43,523 nucleotides of DNA from Planctomycetia bacterium (GCA_009924545.1 RFRL01000004.1:1-43523), one strand, 5' to 3'; shown: positions 35,696 through 43,523, counted from the first letter of the stretch. Made by a program: numbers and translations. The notes: a model not told the origin generated them from the letters alone.

Positions 35696-35724
35696 CTGAC
35701 GGCCGGCGCCGGCCGCGGTACGCT
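35696..35724 (+). promoter_or_regulatory. Possible promoter with internal palindrome between dehydratase and DapA-type genes
   Basis: CTGACG (35696-35701), 17 bases, TACGCT (35719-35724); matches to consensus are 4/6 and 3/6. The spacer overlaps a perfect 14-base palindrome GGCCGGCGCCGGCC at 35701-35714, which could be an operator or a hairpin of the upstream transcript. Weak evidence. Confidence 0.25.
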
Positions 35725-35748
35725 GTCAAATCCCTCGGAGGCCCATGC

Positions 35749-36684
35749 ATGGACACCCGCCCGCTGTCGTCGGACCATCTCGCCCGCTCCGTGATGGCGG
35801 TGCCACCGCTGGCACGCGACGCCGACGGCGCCATCAGCGAGGGGGAGAATGCACGGATCATCCGCCACCTCGAGGCGGGCGGGGTGGAACTGCTCCTCTA
35901 CGGTGGCAACGCCAACCTTTACCACCTTCCCCTCGGGGAATACGACGCCCTGCTCGGCATGCTCGAGCGCCTGGCGGGCCCGGACACACTCGTCGTGCCC
36001 TCCGCCGGACCCACCTACGGCCTGCTCCTCGAGCAGGCGCGGATCGTGGCCCGGCACCGCTTCGCCACGGTGATGGTGCTCCCCCAGCAGGGAATCACCA
36101 CCAGCCGCGGCGTGGCGGAGGGGGTGCGCCGGTTCGTGCAGGCGGCGGGCATTCCCGCCCTCCTCTACATCAAGCACGACGGCTTCATCGAGCCCGACGA
36201 CGTGGCCGGCCTCGACCGCGCGGGGTTGATCTCGGCGATCAAGTACGCCACGGTGCGGGCCGACCCGGCGGCCGATCCCTACCTGTGCCGGCTCGTGGAC
36301 GTCGTCGATCCGCAGAAGATCATCAGCGGCATCGGCGAGCAGCCGGCGATCGTCCACCTCCGCGATTACCATCTCGGCGGCTTCACCAGCGGCTGCGTCT
36401 GCGTGGCGCCGCGGCTCTCCCAGGCGATGCTGGCGGCGATCCGCCGTGGCGACATCGCCGCGGCGGAACGGATCCGCGGAATCTTCCTCCCCCTCGAGGA
36501 CCTGCGCAACTCGATCAACCCGATCCGCGTCCTCCACCAGGCGGTGGCGGGCGCCGGCATCGCCGCCACCGGGCCACTCCTGCCGCTGCTCTCGGCGGTC
36601 GATCCGGCCGACGTGCCGGCGATCGATGCGGCGGCGACGGCCCTGGTGCGGGCCGATCGGGATGCCGGCCATCGTCCCGGGTGA
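35749..36684 (+). CDS. DapA-family (dihydrodipicolinate synthase-like) aldolase/dehydratase
   Basis: A 311-aa class I aldolase-fold enzyme. YGGNANLYHLPLGEYDALL occupies the place of the substrate-binding GTTGE loop. Tyr140 (ALLYIKHDG) and Lys165 (ISAIKYATV) match E. coli DapA Tyr133 and the Schiff-base Lys161. The substrate loop lacks the canonical GTTGE, so lysine biosynthesis is unlikely. Given the sugar-acid dehydratase gene directly upstream, a 2-keto-3-deoxy sugar-acid aldolase or dehydratase is more plausible. The start is the second of two overlapping ATGs (ATGCATG), in frame and 8 bases after GGAGG. Convergent with the ECF sigma gene, 7 bases apart. Confidence 0.85.
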   Translation: MDTRPLSSDHLARSVMAVPPLARDADGAISEGENARIIRHLEAGGVELLLYGGNANLYHLPLGEYDALLGMLERLAGPDTLVVPSAGPTYGLLLEQARIVARHRFATVMVLPQQGITTSRGVAEGVRRFVQAAGIPALLYIKHDGFIEPDDVAGLDRAGLISAIKYATVRADPAADPYLCRLVDVVDPQKIISGIGEQPAIVHLRDYHLGGFTSGCVCVAPRLSQAMLAAIRRGDIAAAERIRGIFLPLEDLRNSINPIRVLHQAVAGAGIAATGPLLPLLSAVDPADVPAIDAAATALVRADRDAGHRPG

Positions 36685-36691
36685 GCCCGTA

Positions 36692-37384
36692 TCAGCCCGT
36701 CGACATGAGGCGTGCGACCTCCTCGCGGATCATCCGTAGCACCTTGCTGCGGGCGACGTACGCCGTGTTGACTTCCATCCCCAGCCGCGCGGCCACCTCG
36801 CGACCGGTCAGGTGCTCGAGTGCCAGGAGGCGGAACGCCTCCCAGGTGTGCGGCTGCACGCGCTGCGTCACCTGCTCCATGGCCAGCCGCATCAGCTCGC
36901 CATCGAAGGCCTCCTCCATGCGGGTGACCAGTTCGTCCCGTGCCGGCGCCGTGGCGAGGGCGGCGGCGAACCCCTGGTGATCGGTCTCCAGCCGTTCCGA
37001 CGGCGCGGTGGTGTGCCAGTCGGCGAGGACCGTGGTCACGATCCGTTTGAGGTAGTGACGGAACTTCAGAGACGGGTCGTAGTCGAACGTGCCAGCATGG
37101 CGCCAGAACCGGATGAGGACGGTTTGTGCCACGTCCTCGGCATCGGCCGCTTGGAGGCCCCGGGCCCGGCACCACCCCAGGACGGCTGGGGCATACACCC
37201 GCACGAACTCCCCCCAGGCAGCCTCACTCCCGGGCGACTCCCGGAGGGCGTGAAGCAACGACGCGCGCGTCGTGCAGGGATCGTCCATGCTGCCATCCGT
37301 TCCCGTCGGACCGGTCGTCTGCCGCCAGCCACCGGACGCCAGCCATGCGGCTGGCCTCCGATCGTTGGACAGCGCGGTGGACAT
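36692..37384 (-). CDS. ECF sigma factor, neighbour of a Ser/Thr kinase gene
   Basis: A sigma-70 family protein with region 2 (GEFVRVYAPAVLGWCRARGLQAADAEDVAQTVLIRFWRH, DYDPSLKFRHYLKRIVTTVLADW) and region 4 (WEAFRLLALEHLTGREVAARLGMEVNTAYVARSKVLRMI). It belongs to the planctomycete ECF type that is often encoded next to Ser/Thr kinases. The start is ambiguous. ATG 37384 has AGGAGGT at 37397-37403 (12-base spacing), giving 230 aa. ATG 37288 (MDDPCTTRASLL) gives 198 aa and matches where family members usually begin but has only a weak ribosome-binding site. It is divergent from the kinase gene at 37915, and regulatory interplay is likely (see that entry). Confidence 0.87.
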   Translation of the reverse strand: MSTALSNDRRPAAWLASGGWRQTTGPTGTDGSMDDPCTTRASLLHALRESPGSEAAWGEFVRVYAPAVLGWCRARGLQAADAEDVAQTVLIRFWRHAGTFDYDPSLKFRHYLKRIVTTVLADWHTTAPSERLETDHQGFAAALATAPARDELVTRMEEAFDGELMRLAMEQVTQRVQPHTWEAFRLLALEHLTGREVAARLGMEVNTAYVARSKVLRMIREEVARLMSTG

Positions 37385-37403
37385 TGCCGGCCACACACCT
37401 CCT

Positions 37404-37914
37404 CATTCCCTGAACCCCAGACACAGCATCTCTACCCGCGCTCGGCCGCCGCTGCAATCGCGATGCAGGATCGCCCGGCGGCAGTGATGGAGACCGGCGC
37501 GGTTCGGGAACGCTCTCAGGGCGGTCCGTGGGGAGCGGGTCAAGGCAGCTGGCAGAGAAGCCGCCGCTGCGTCCGGCTGCCGGGAAAGGCTGGCCTTGCT
37601 GACTCGTTGGGAGGTACCAGGCGCCACAAGCACCTGGGAACCCCATCCCGGCAACGCACAACCACAGGTCTCACCCGGTCAGTGGGGAAGACCGAAAAAC
37701 AATCAATCGCCGACCAGTCACCGGCCCGGAGGTGCCTTCAGGTTGGAAAATCCTGCTGCGGACTCATGGTGAGACCCGAAGGCACCTCCGGAGAACCTCC
37801 GGGGAGGTTCCCACCCACCTATACTGTCGGCCGAGGTCGAACCTGACAGCGCCCGGCCGATTTTCCGAAAGCCCGCAGAAACACCTACCTGAAACCCGGC
37901 ACCGAGGGCGGGTG
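37404..37914. promoter_or_regulatory. Divergent intergenic region (ECF sigma / kinase)
   Basis: About 510 bases without a supported gene. The stretch 37690-37720 is AT-rich for this genome (ACCGAAAAACAATCAATCG). The kinase-proximal part holds nested inverted repeats and a -10-like TATACT, listed separately. No tRNA or small RNA could be recognised. Confidence 0.45.
37726..37825 (+). promoter_or_regulatory. Nested GGAGGT/ACCTCC palindromes upstream of a TATACT box (kinase promoter)
   Basis: A perfect 14-base inverted repeat (arms 37726-37739 and 37778-37791, core GGAGGTGCCTTC / GAAGGCACCTCC) encloses 38 bases. Directly after it, GAACCTCC-GG-GGAGGTTC (37793-37810) is a second palindrome with the same hexamer. 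In total there are four GGAGGT/ACCTCC hexamers, two on each strand. TATACT at 37820-37825 (5/6 of a -10) follows, 89 bases before ATG 37915. The layout looks like a multi-site operator for the kinase gene. Confidence 0.45.
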
Positions 37915-40875
37915 ATGCCACGCATGCCGTCGATCACGGTCGACACTCCGCGGGCAGGCGGCTGCCCCGATCACGTCACCCTGCGGCTGTTTCTCGACGA
38001 GCAACTCGCCGAGGCGGCGCACCGGCGCGTGGTGGAGCACCTGGCGGACTGTCCCGTGTGCGACGCGGCGCTCGCGTCGCTGTCCGGTTCGGGCGCCGTC
38101 GCCGATCTGGCGGCTGTGCCCCCGAGAGAGCCATGGGCGGTCGGCCCGCACCCCGACAGTTTCGTCGCCCGCGTGGCGGGTGAGCCTCCGTCGCACCGGC
38201 CCCTCCCCCGCGGGGTGCCGGTGATCCCCGGGATCGCCGACCTCGAGCCGGTGGGCCGCGGGGGCATGGGAGTGGTCTACCGCGGCCGGGAAACCGCCTC
38301 CGGCACGACCGTGGCGGTGAAGGTGCTGTGGTCGGTGGGGGGCTTGTCGCAAGCGGCCCACGCGCTGGCCCGCCGCGAGGCGGAGGTGCTCTCACGGATG
38401 GACGATCCGGGGATCGTGCGGATCCGCAAAGCGGGGGTGTGTGACGGCGGTCCCCTCGAGCCCGGGGGCGTGCCCTACATCGTGATGGAGTGGATCGACG
38501 GCGAGACGCTCCAGTCGCGCATACGCAGCCGGGCCCTGGGTGTTTCGGCTGCGGCACGGGTGATCCGCGACCTGGCCCGGATCCTCGCCCGCGTCCACTC
38601 CCTGGGCATCGTCCATCGCGACATCAAACCAGCCAACGTGTTTCTCTTGCCGTCCGGCACCGGTGTCGGGGCGGACGCCTCCGGTCGACTCAAGCTCGTC
38701 GATTTCGGTCTCGCCCGTCGCGACGGTCCGGCCGGCGCGTTCACGCTGGAGGGGGAGCTCGCCGGGACCCCCGGCTACATGGCACCGGAACAGGCCGCCC
38801 GCGACAACGCCGCGGTTGTCGGTCCGGCCACCGACGTGTTTGGTCTGGGAGCCACCCTGTTTTTCCTCCTCACCGGGCGGCCGCCGCCGCGGCAGCGATC
38901 AGGAGTGGACGCCCTCGCGGCAACCCCGACGTGGCCGGCGGGAGCGCGACGCCTGCCGGTCGATCTGCGCACGATCGTGGAAAAGTGCCTCCAGCCCGCG
39001 CCGCTGAAGCGTTATGCCTCGGCCGGCGAGTTGGCCGACGACATCGAGCGCTTCCTCGACGGGACGCCGATCCGTGCCCGCCGGGCCGGGCTCATCGAGC
39101 GCGTCCTCAACCACGCGCGCCGGCACCCCGCGAAGGCGAGCGCTGCCGCCAGCGCGGTGGCCATGCTGGGATTCGCGGTGGTGGGCACGTGGCTGCACAC
39201 CACTCGCCTGGCGGCGTCGGAACGCGTCGCCCGCGATTCCGCACGCGCTGCCCGCGATTCGGAGCGCATCGCCCGCGACGCGGAGCGGGCAGCCAACGCC
39301 GCCCGCGAGACCGCCCGGGGAGTCGTCGCCCGCCTCACCAGCGACACGATCGGCCGGTTGATCGCCCAGGGCGCGCCCCTTGGTGGCATCAACGCGGATT
39401 ATCTTCAGGACGTCCGCACGGTCTATCGGTCGTGGCCCCTGGAGCCCGATCCCACCGCGAGTTTGCTGTTCCGCGCCGAGGGGCTCGATCGGTTGGGGCA
39501 GCTCTACGGTCGCATCCATCGGCTCACCGACGCCCGGGCATGTTTCGCCGAGGCGCTCGAGGCGCTCGCGGAGCATGATCGCCTGGCCGGTGCGGGGAGG
39601 GCCGCCGACGCGAAGCGGCTGGCGGTCTTGCTCCACGACTATGAGGTGGTCCGCGACACGTTGCCTCTCCCCGAACTGGAGGCCCTGATCCGGAGGCTTC
39701 TTGCCGAGCCGGCCGCGGCGACCGCTGAGGCTCCCCAGGGAAGGAGTTTCGCGGCGCACGCACGCGTGGGGTTGGGGGTGATCCTCGCCCGCCAGGGGCG
39801 CGGCGCCGAAGCCCGCGTCACGGTCGCGCAGGGGCTCGACGAGCTCGACCGATTGCAAGCGGCACTGCCGGATGACCCCGACGTGCGTCTGGCTCGGGTG
39901 AAAGCACTCTTCGACGCGGCTGAAGTCGCCGAGAGCGCCGCCGCTGCGAAAGAATCGCTCATGCTCTCGGTGACCGTCGCCGAGGAGTCGGGCCGGGTGT
40001 TGCCCGAGCGGAGGGACGAGTTCACTCGGAGCCTTCTCTGGTCCCTGGCAACGCTTGCCGATCTGGAGCTGCGCGAAGGGAAACCGTACGCGACCCTTGA
40101 AATCGCGCAGCGTCTGCAGGCGCTGGCCGAAGAGGGGATGGCGGCGGCCTCCGCCGATCTCTTCTACCGCGGTGAATACATCGAGGCGGTGATCCGCGAG
40201 GCGCACGCGCTGGGGATGCTGGGCCGGCCGGGGGATGCCGGGCCACGGCTCGTCGAGGCGATCGACCTGGCCCACCAGTCGATGGTCGCGGAGCCCGCCC
40301 TGGCGGTCCATGCCAAGCGCCTGGCGAAGGCGCTGCAGTGCCGGGCCGCCGGTCTGCTGGCAATGGGGCAGCGCGATGCGGCGGTGCCCGAGATCCGGAA
40401 GATCGCCGCCGTCCTCATCCCCTGGAAGGACTCTCCGGGCGAGGGGCAATTCTTCGTACCATTGATCTCCGGAGCACTGGTGGAATCCGCCCGGTTGCTC
40501 GCGGTGAGCGGCCGGCACGAGGAGGTGATCGCCGATCTGCGCACGCTCGTCGGGATCGCCCCTCTCGACCAGCGCCCCCAAGCTGCCCTGCTCCTCGCCC
40601 GGGCGGCCGTGGCGGCCGGGCACGAAGGGGTGGCACGAAAGGCGCTTGCCATCGCCATGGAGGACGCGGCCGCGCTGCCCGCCGTCCGCGAGCTCACGGC
40701 GCGGCTCGACGGGACTCCCCGGCCGGAGGCGGTCGTGACCGACGGGGCCACCGGCGGGGGAGCCACCGGCGGGGGGGCCGCTGCGGATCCTCAGCCCGGC
40801 TCCGCTTCCCGGTCGGCGTCGGCCTCGCGACCGGGGCCGGCTGACGACGCCTCGAGGGATTCCCAGCGCGAGTAG
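37915..40875 (+). CDS. Membrane Ser/Thr protein kinase with N-terminal anti-sigma-like zinc motif
   Basis: A 986-aa Hanks-type kinase. Residues 17-49 hold Cys17 and His42-x3-Cys46-x2-Cys49 (EHLADCPVCD), the HxxxCxxC layout of ZAS zinc anti-sigma domains. The kinase domain follows: GRGGMGVVYRG from 114, Lys136, catalytic Asp236 in HRDIKPANV, Asp263 in DFGLAR, and GTPGYMAPEQA. A heptad-repeat coiled coil comes after one TM helix (~412-430), and then ~500 residues of helical, TPR-like repeats outside the membrane. The C-terminus is low-complexity (Gly/Ala/Ser/Arg). The start is ATG 37915 with GAGGG upstream. It is divergent from an ECF sigma gene, and the zinc motif makes direct sigma binding plausible. 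The last 85 bases overlap the convergent ABC-F gene. Confidence 0.9.
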   Translation: MPRMPSITVDTPRAGGCPDHVTLRLFLDEQLAEAAHRRVVEHLADCPVCDAALASLSGSGAVADLAAVPPREPWAVGPHPDSFVARVAGEPPSHRPLPRGVPVIPGIADLEPVGRGGMGVVYRGRETASGTTVAVKVLWSVGGLSQAAHALARREAEVLSRMDDPGIVRIRKAGVCDGGPLEPGGVPYIVMEWIDGETLQSRIRSRALGVSAAARVIRDLARILARVHSLGIVHRDIKPANVFLLPSGTGVGADASGRLKLVDFGLARRDGPAGAFTLEGELAGTPGYMAPEQAARDNAAVVGPATDVFGLGATLFFLLTGRPPPRQRSGVDALAATPTWPAGARRLPVDLRTIVEKCLQPAPLKRYASAGELADDIERFLDGTPIRARRAGLIERVLNHARRHPAKASAAASAVAMLGFAVVGTWLHTTRLAASERVARDSARAARDSERIARDAERAANAARETARGVVARLTSDTIGRLIAQGAPLGGINADYLQDVRTVYRSWPLEPDPTASLLFRAEGLDRLGQLYGRIHRLTDARACFAEALEALAEHDRLAGAGRAADAKRLAVLLHDYEVVRDTLPLPELEALIRRLLAEPAAATAEAPQGRSFAAHARVGLGVILARQGRGAEARVTVAQGLDELDRLQAALPDDPDVRLARVKALFDAAEVAESAAAAKESLMLSVTVAEESGRVLPERRDEFTRSLLWSLATLADLELREGKPYATLEIAQRLQALAEEGMAAASADLFYRGEYIEAVIREAHALGMLGRPGDAGPRLVEAIDLAHQSMVAEPALAVHAKRLAKALQCRAAGLLAMGQRDAAVPEIRKIAAVLIPWKDSPGEGQFFVPLISGALVESARLLAVSGRHEEVIADLRTLVGIAPLDQRPQAALLLARAAVAAGHEGVARKALAIAMEDAAALPAVRELTARLDGTPRPEAVVTDGATGGGATGGGAAADPQPGSASRSASASRPGPADDASRDSQRE
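39226..39288 (+). repeat. 21-bp tandem repeat (three copies) encoding coiled-coil heptads
   Basis: Units of 21 bases encode VARDSAR, AARDSER and IARDAER just after the kinase TM helix. A fourth, degenerate unit follows (AANAARE). The seven-residue period with hydrophobic a-position fits a juxtamembrane coiled coil that could mediate dimerisation. Confidence 0.8.
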
Positions 40876-42662
40876 GTGGTGCGGAGCCGGTCTTCGAGCT
40901 CCCGCAATCGGCTCTGCTCGGCGGCGATCACATCGCGGGACTGGCGGTAGTGCTCCGGCGCCGCCAGGGCCGCGTGAAGCGCCGCCAGATCGGTCTCCAG
41001 CGACTCGATCAAAGCCGGCAGTGCCGCCAATTCCTGCTGTTCCTTGAACGACAGCCGGCGCTTCCGCGCGGCGGTCGGCGGCGGTGGGCCCGTCGGCGCG
41101 GTGTCGCCGGCACGGCCCCTTCCGGCCGCAGGCGGAGGCGGCGGCGCGGCCTGGCGCTGCCGCACCCAGTCGGCATGCCCGCCGACGTATTCCTGCACGG
41201 TCTGGCCGCCAACGCGGTCGGCGGCCGGTTCGAAGACGAGCGTGCTGGTGACGACGTGGTCGAGGAAGTCGCGGTCGTGGCTCACCACGAGCACCGTTCC
41301 GGTGAACTCCGCCAGCCGCTCCTCGAGCAGCTCCATCGTCTCCTGGTCGAGATCGTTGGTGGGCTCGTCGAGGACGATGAGGTTGGCCGGCTTGGCGAAC
41401 AGCCGGGCAAGGAGCACCCGGTTGCGCTCCCCGCCGGAGAGGAACCGCACCAGCCCCCGGGCACGCTCGGGGCTGAAGAGGAAATCCCGCAGGTACCCCA
41501 CCACGTGCCGCGGCTGGCCGGCGATGCGCACCGTTTCGGAGCCGTCGGCCACGTTGTCGGCCACCGAGCGGTCGGGGTCGAGCTGCTCCTGGAGCTGGTC
41601 GAACCACGCCACCTGGAGGTTGGTGCCCAGGCGGACGCGGCCGGTGGCGGGGGTGAGGCGACCGAGGAGGACCGCCAGGAGCGTCGACTTGCCGACGCCG
41701 TTGCGCCCGATGATCCCCACGCGGTCGCCGCGCATCACGGTGGTGGTGACGTCGGAGAGCACGCGCCGTCCCCCGCGGTCGACGGCCACCCCCTCGAGCG
41801 CCGCCACGAGGGCCCCGCTGCGCTCCGCCTCCTGGATGCGGAGGTTCACGGTGCCCGGTCGGGCGCGCCGCGCCGCCCGCTCGCGCCGCATCCCCTCCAG
41901 GGCCCGGACGCGCCCTTCGTTGCGCGTCCGCCGCGCCTTGATGCCCGTGCGGATCCAGGCCTCCTCCTCGGCGAGCCGCTTGTCGAACAGCGCCGCCTGC
42001 TTCTCCTCGGCCGCCTGGGCCTCCTCGCGCCGGGCGAGGAAGGTGTCGTAGTCGCACGACCAGTCGAAGACCCGGCCGCGGTCGATCTCCAGGATCCGCG
42101 TCGCCAACCGGCGGAGGAAGGCGCGGTCGTGGGTCACGAACACGAGCGTGCCGGTCCACCGGCCCAGAAACCGCTCCAGCCACTCGATGGCCTCGATGTC
42201 GAGATGGTTGGTCGGTTCGTCGAGGAGGAGAAGGTCGGGCTCGGCGACGAGAGCCCGCGCCAAGAGCACCCGGCGCTTCATCCCCGCCGAGAGCGTCTCG
42301 CACGCCGCGGTCCCGTCGAGATCCATTCGCGACAGGATCCGCGCCACCGCCTGATCGCGTTGCCACGCCGAGTCGTCGCCACCGGCGGGGAGCCCCGTGG
42401 CCACGATCGCGGCCACCGGCCCGTGGAGATCGGCAGGCACGTCCTGTGGCAACAGCGCGACGATGCTGCCCGGGGGGCGGGCGATCTCCCCCGCGTCGGC
42501 CGGCAACTGGCCGGCGAGGAGGCGGAGGAACGACGTCTTGCCGGCCCCGTTGCGCCCCAGGAGGCCGATCCGCTGCCCCGGCTCGATGACGCAATCGACC
42601 GCGTCGAGCAGCGCCGGACCACCGACGGACAGCGACACCCCACGGAGCGTGACGAGCGGCAT
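40791..42662 (-). CDS. uup: ABC-F ATPase, Uup type
   Basis: A 623-aa soluble protein with two ABC domains and no membrane segments. Walker A motifs are GRNGAGKT and GRNGVGKS. Signatures are LSAGMKRRVLLARAL (degenerate in the first domain) and LSGGERNRVLLARLF. Walker B motifs are LLLLDEPTNHLD and LIVLDEPTNDLD. The linker between domains is the Arg/Glu-rich helix pair of ABC-F proteins. The C-terminal coiled coil (RRLSFKEQQELAALPALIESLETDLAALHAAL) is the Uup hallmark and in E. coli Uup contacts DNA and ribosomes. Start ATG 42662 (MPLVTLRGVSLSV). It lies 31 bases after the Gfo/Idh/MocA gene on the same strand, and its 3' end overlaps the kinase gene antisense by 85 bases. Confidence 0.92.
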   Translation of the reverse strand: MPLVTLRGVSLSVGGPALLDAVDCVIEPGQRIGLLGRNGAGKTSFLRLLAGQLPADAGEIARPPGSIVALLPQDVPADLHGPVAAIVATGLPAGGDDSAWQRDQAVARILSRMDLDGTAACETLSAGMKRRVLLARALVAEPDLLLLDEPTNHLDIEAIEWLERFLGRWTGTLVFVTHDRAFLRRLATRILEIDRGRVFDWSCDYDTFLARREEAQAAEEKQAALFDKRLAEEEAWIRTGIKARRTRNEGRVRALEGMRRERAARRARPGTVNLRIQEAERSGALVAALEGVAVDRGGRRVLSDVTTTVMRGDRVGIIGRNGVGKSTLLAVLLGRLTPATGRVRLGTNLQVAWFDQLQEQLDPDRSVADNVADGSETVRIAGQPRHVVGYLRDFLFSPERARGLVRFLSGGERNRVLLARLFAKPANLIVLDEPTNDLDQETMELLEERLAEFTGTVLVVSHDRDFLDHVVTSTLVFEPAADRVGGQTVQEYVGGHADWVRQRQAAPPPPPAAGRGRAGDTAPTGPPPPTAARKRRLSFKEQQELAALPALIESLETDLAALHAALAAPEHYRQSRDVIAAEQSRLRELEDRLRTTYSRWESLEASSAGPGREADADREAEPG

Positions 42663-42693
42663 CGGATCCCCGGGCAAGCGGGCGGGCGGCAGG

Positions 42694-43523
42694 TCAGGCG
42701 AACGGATCGCGCTGCGGACGGGTGCGCAGTCCGTTGGCCTCGTGGTCGGGCCCGCCGGCGGCGGTGAGGAACGATTCGGTGGCCGGGTCGAAGCGCAGCG
42801 GTCGGCCGAGCATCCAGGCGATCGCCGCGGCATGGCAGGCGACGTGCGACTTCCGCATCACGTCGGCGTTGCACACCGTGGGCTGGCGCGATTTCACGCA
42901 GTCGAAGAAGTTGCGGGCGTGGAGCGCGGCATCGGTGCCGGCGAGACGCTTCCCCGTCGCGCCGATCGCGCCGCGCAGCGACTCGTCCGACAGGTCGGTG
43001 CCTCCGGCATCGCCCGTCTCCACCCAGCCGGCATCCCCCACGAACTTCACCGGGCAGGTGCCGAGCTTGGTGTTCCAGTTGGGCCCACGGTCGCCGAACG
43101 GATCAGGCAGGAAGTCGATCACCAGCCGCACGCCGTTGGCGTAGCGGCAGTGGAGGGCCGTCGGCTGCGGATCGAACTCCACCGGCGTGGTGTCGTCGGC
43201 ACCGTTGGCCCACTGGCAGAGATCGACCGTGTGGGCACCCCAGTCGAGGAGCTTGGCCCCGGAGTCGAAGTCGTGGTAGCCGCGCCACTTGCCATCGACG
43301 TACTGCTGGTTGAACGGGCGCCACGGGGCGGGACCGAGCCACATGTTCCAGTCGCAGACCGCCGGATCGGGGGTCGGTTGGGCGGGGAGCCAGTCGTTGG
43401 CCAGGACCGGCTTGTAGGCGGAGGCGTGGAGGGTGTGGAGCGTGCCCAGCCGGCCGCCGGTGGCGAGGCGCACCGCGTCGATGAAGTTGGGGACGCTGCG
43501 CCGCTGGGTGCCGGCCTGGAAGA
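42694..43523 (-). CDS. Gfo/Idh/MocA family oxidoreductase, 5' end outside window
   Basis: The C-terminal ~276 residues of an NAD(P)-dependent sugar-type oxidoreductase are present. The frame is open to the window edge, where codons read FQAGTQRRSVPNFIDAVRLA, a typical internal segment, so the N-terminal Rossmann part lies beyond base 43523. Visible features are WNMWLGPAPWRPFNQQY and DFDSGAKLLDWGAHTVDLCQW, with the catalytic-region Asp/His of the (G/D)xxxDxGxH pattern, and FFDCVKSRQPTVCNADVMRKSHVACHAAAIAWMLGRPLRFDP near the end. The latter is standard for the large secreted planctomycete subgroup, which often carries a Tat signal; that part cannot be seen here. The substrate is unknown. Confidence 0.88.
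   Translation of the reverse strand, partial: FQAGTQRRSVPNFIDAVRLATGGRLGTLHTLHASAYKPVLANDWLPAQPTPDPAVCDWNMWLGPAPWRPFNQQYVDGKWRGYHDFDSGAKLLDWGAHTVDLCQWANGADDTTPVEFDPQPTALHCRYANGVRLVIDFLPDPFGDRGPNWNTKLGTCPVKFVGDAGWVETGDAGGTDLSDESLRGAIGATGKRLAGTDAALHARNFFDCVKSRQPTVCNADVMRKSHVACHAAAIAWMLGRPLRFDPATESFLTAAGGPDHEANGLRTRPQRDPFA

Noticed and set aside
35701-35714. GGCCGGCGCCGGCC as an intrinsic terminator
   Set aside because: No loop-and-T-run arrangement; in this GC-rich DNA such palindromes occur easily. Kept only as part of a weak promoter candidate.
37404-37720. tRNA or small RNA gene in the long intergenic region
   Set aside because: No cloverleaf with a T-loop consensus and no terminator-like hairpin found by eye.
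38899-42594. 1231-codon minus-strand open frame across the kinase and ABC-F genes
   Set aside because: It is out of frame with the clear ABC-F motifs and antisense to the kinase; Arg/Pro-rich with no family motifs.

Overview
The window reads as chromosomal DNA of a high-GC planctomycete, probably of the Pirellulales type. This is inferred from gene content: a DUF1549/DUF1553 plus DUF1501 secreted pair, an ECF sigma factor next to a Ser/Thr kinase that starts with a zinc-finger, a formylglycine-generating-enzyme-like secreted protein, a tiny secreted protein with a C-terminal ELERRKNEWLRQ tail, and very large secreted proteins. I see no rRNA, tRNA, CRISPR array, insertion sequence or prophage. 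Long open frames antisense to real genes are a side effect of the high GC content and are left out.

Layout. 1-2229: 3' part of a glycogen debranching enzyme (GlgX). 2318-4180: a tight plus-strand group (His-Asp-repeat lipoprotein, secreted CPFC protein, DUF1802 protein, possible mini-protein). 4231-6511: an FGE-like protein divergent from an ECF sigma factor, with palindromes between them. 6892-13389: a giant secreted alpha-2-macroglobulin-like protein. 13442-16682 (minus): 2-hydroxyacid dehydrogenase, Ldh2-type oxidoreductase and a PfkB-type 2-keto-3-deoxygluconate kinase whose frame is broken. 16862-22467 (minus): a hypothetical, a small secreted protein, the helicase HrpB, and an esterase/beta-propeller fusion. 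22653-29510 (plus): a four-gene operon of TPR protein, ExbB (frame broken), ExbD and a protein with a TonB-like anchor and a C-terminal terpenoid-cyclase-like alpha/alpha toroid. 29569-30774: a multi-pass membrane protein. 30856-33907: DUF1549/DUF1553 and DUF1501. 33933-36684: an IlvD/Edd-type sugar-acid dehydratase and a DapA-type aldolase/dehydratase. 36692-40875: an ECF sigma factor divergent from a Ser/Thr kinase with an anti-sigma-like zinc motif. 40791-43523 (minus): an Uup-type ABC-F ATPase and the 3' part of a Gfo/Idh/MocA oxidoreductase.

How the genes work together. The most interesting unit is 22653-29510, where an ExbB-ExbD motor is translationally coupled to a TPR protein and followed by an anchor protein that has the TonB SxxxH transmembrane motif but a toroid in place of the TonB C-terminal domain. 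This looks like a proton-motive-force-driven envelope machine other than standard TonB. A second theme is sugar-acid catabolism, with a dehydratase, a DapA-type lyase, a KDG kinase and two oxidoreductases in two clusters. A third is ECF/kinase signalling.

Three genes (KDG kinase, ExbB, and the 3' end of the hydroxyacid dehydrogenase) each look displaced by a net +1 base. This suggests either insertion errors in the assembly or real decay, and should be settled before anyone interprets these loci.
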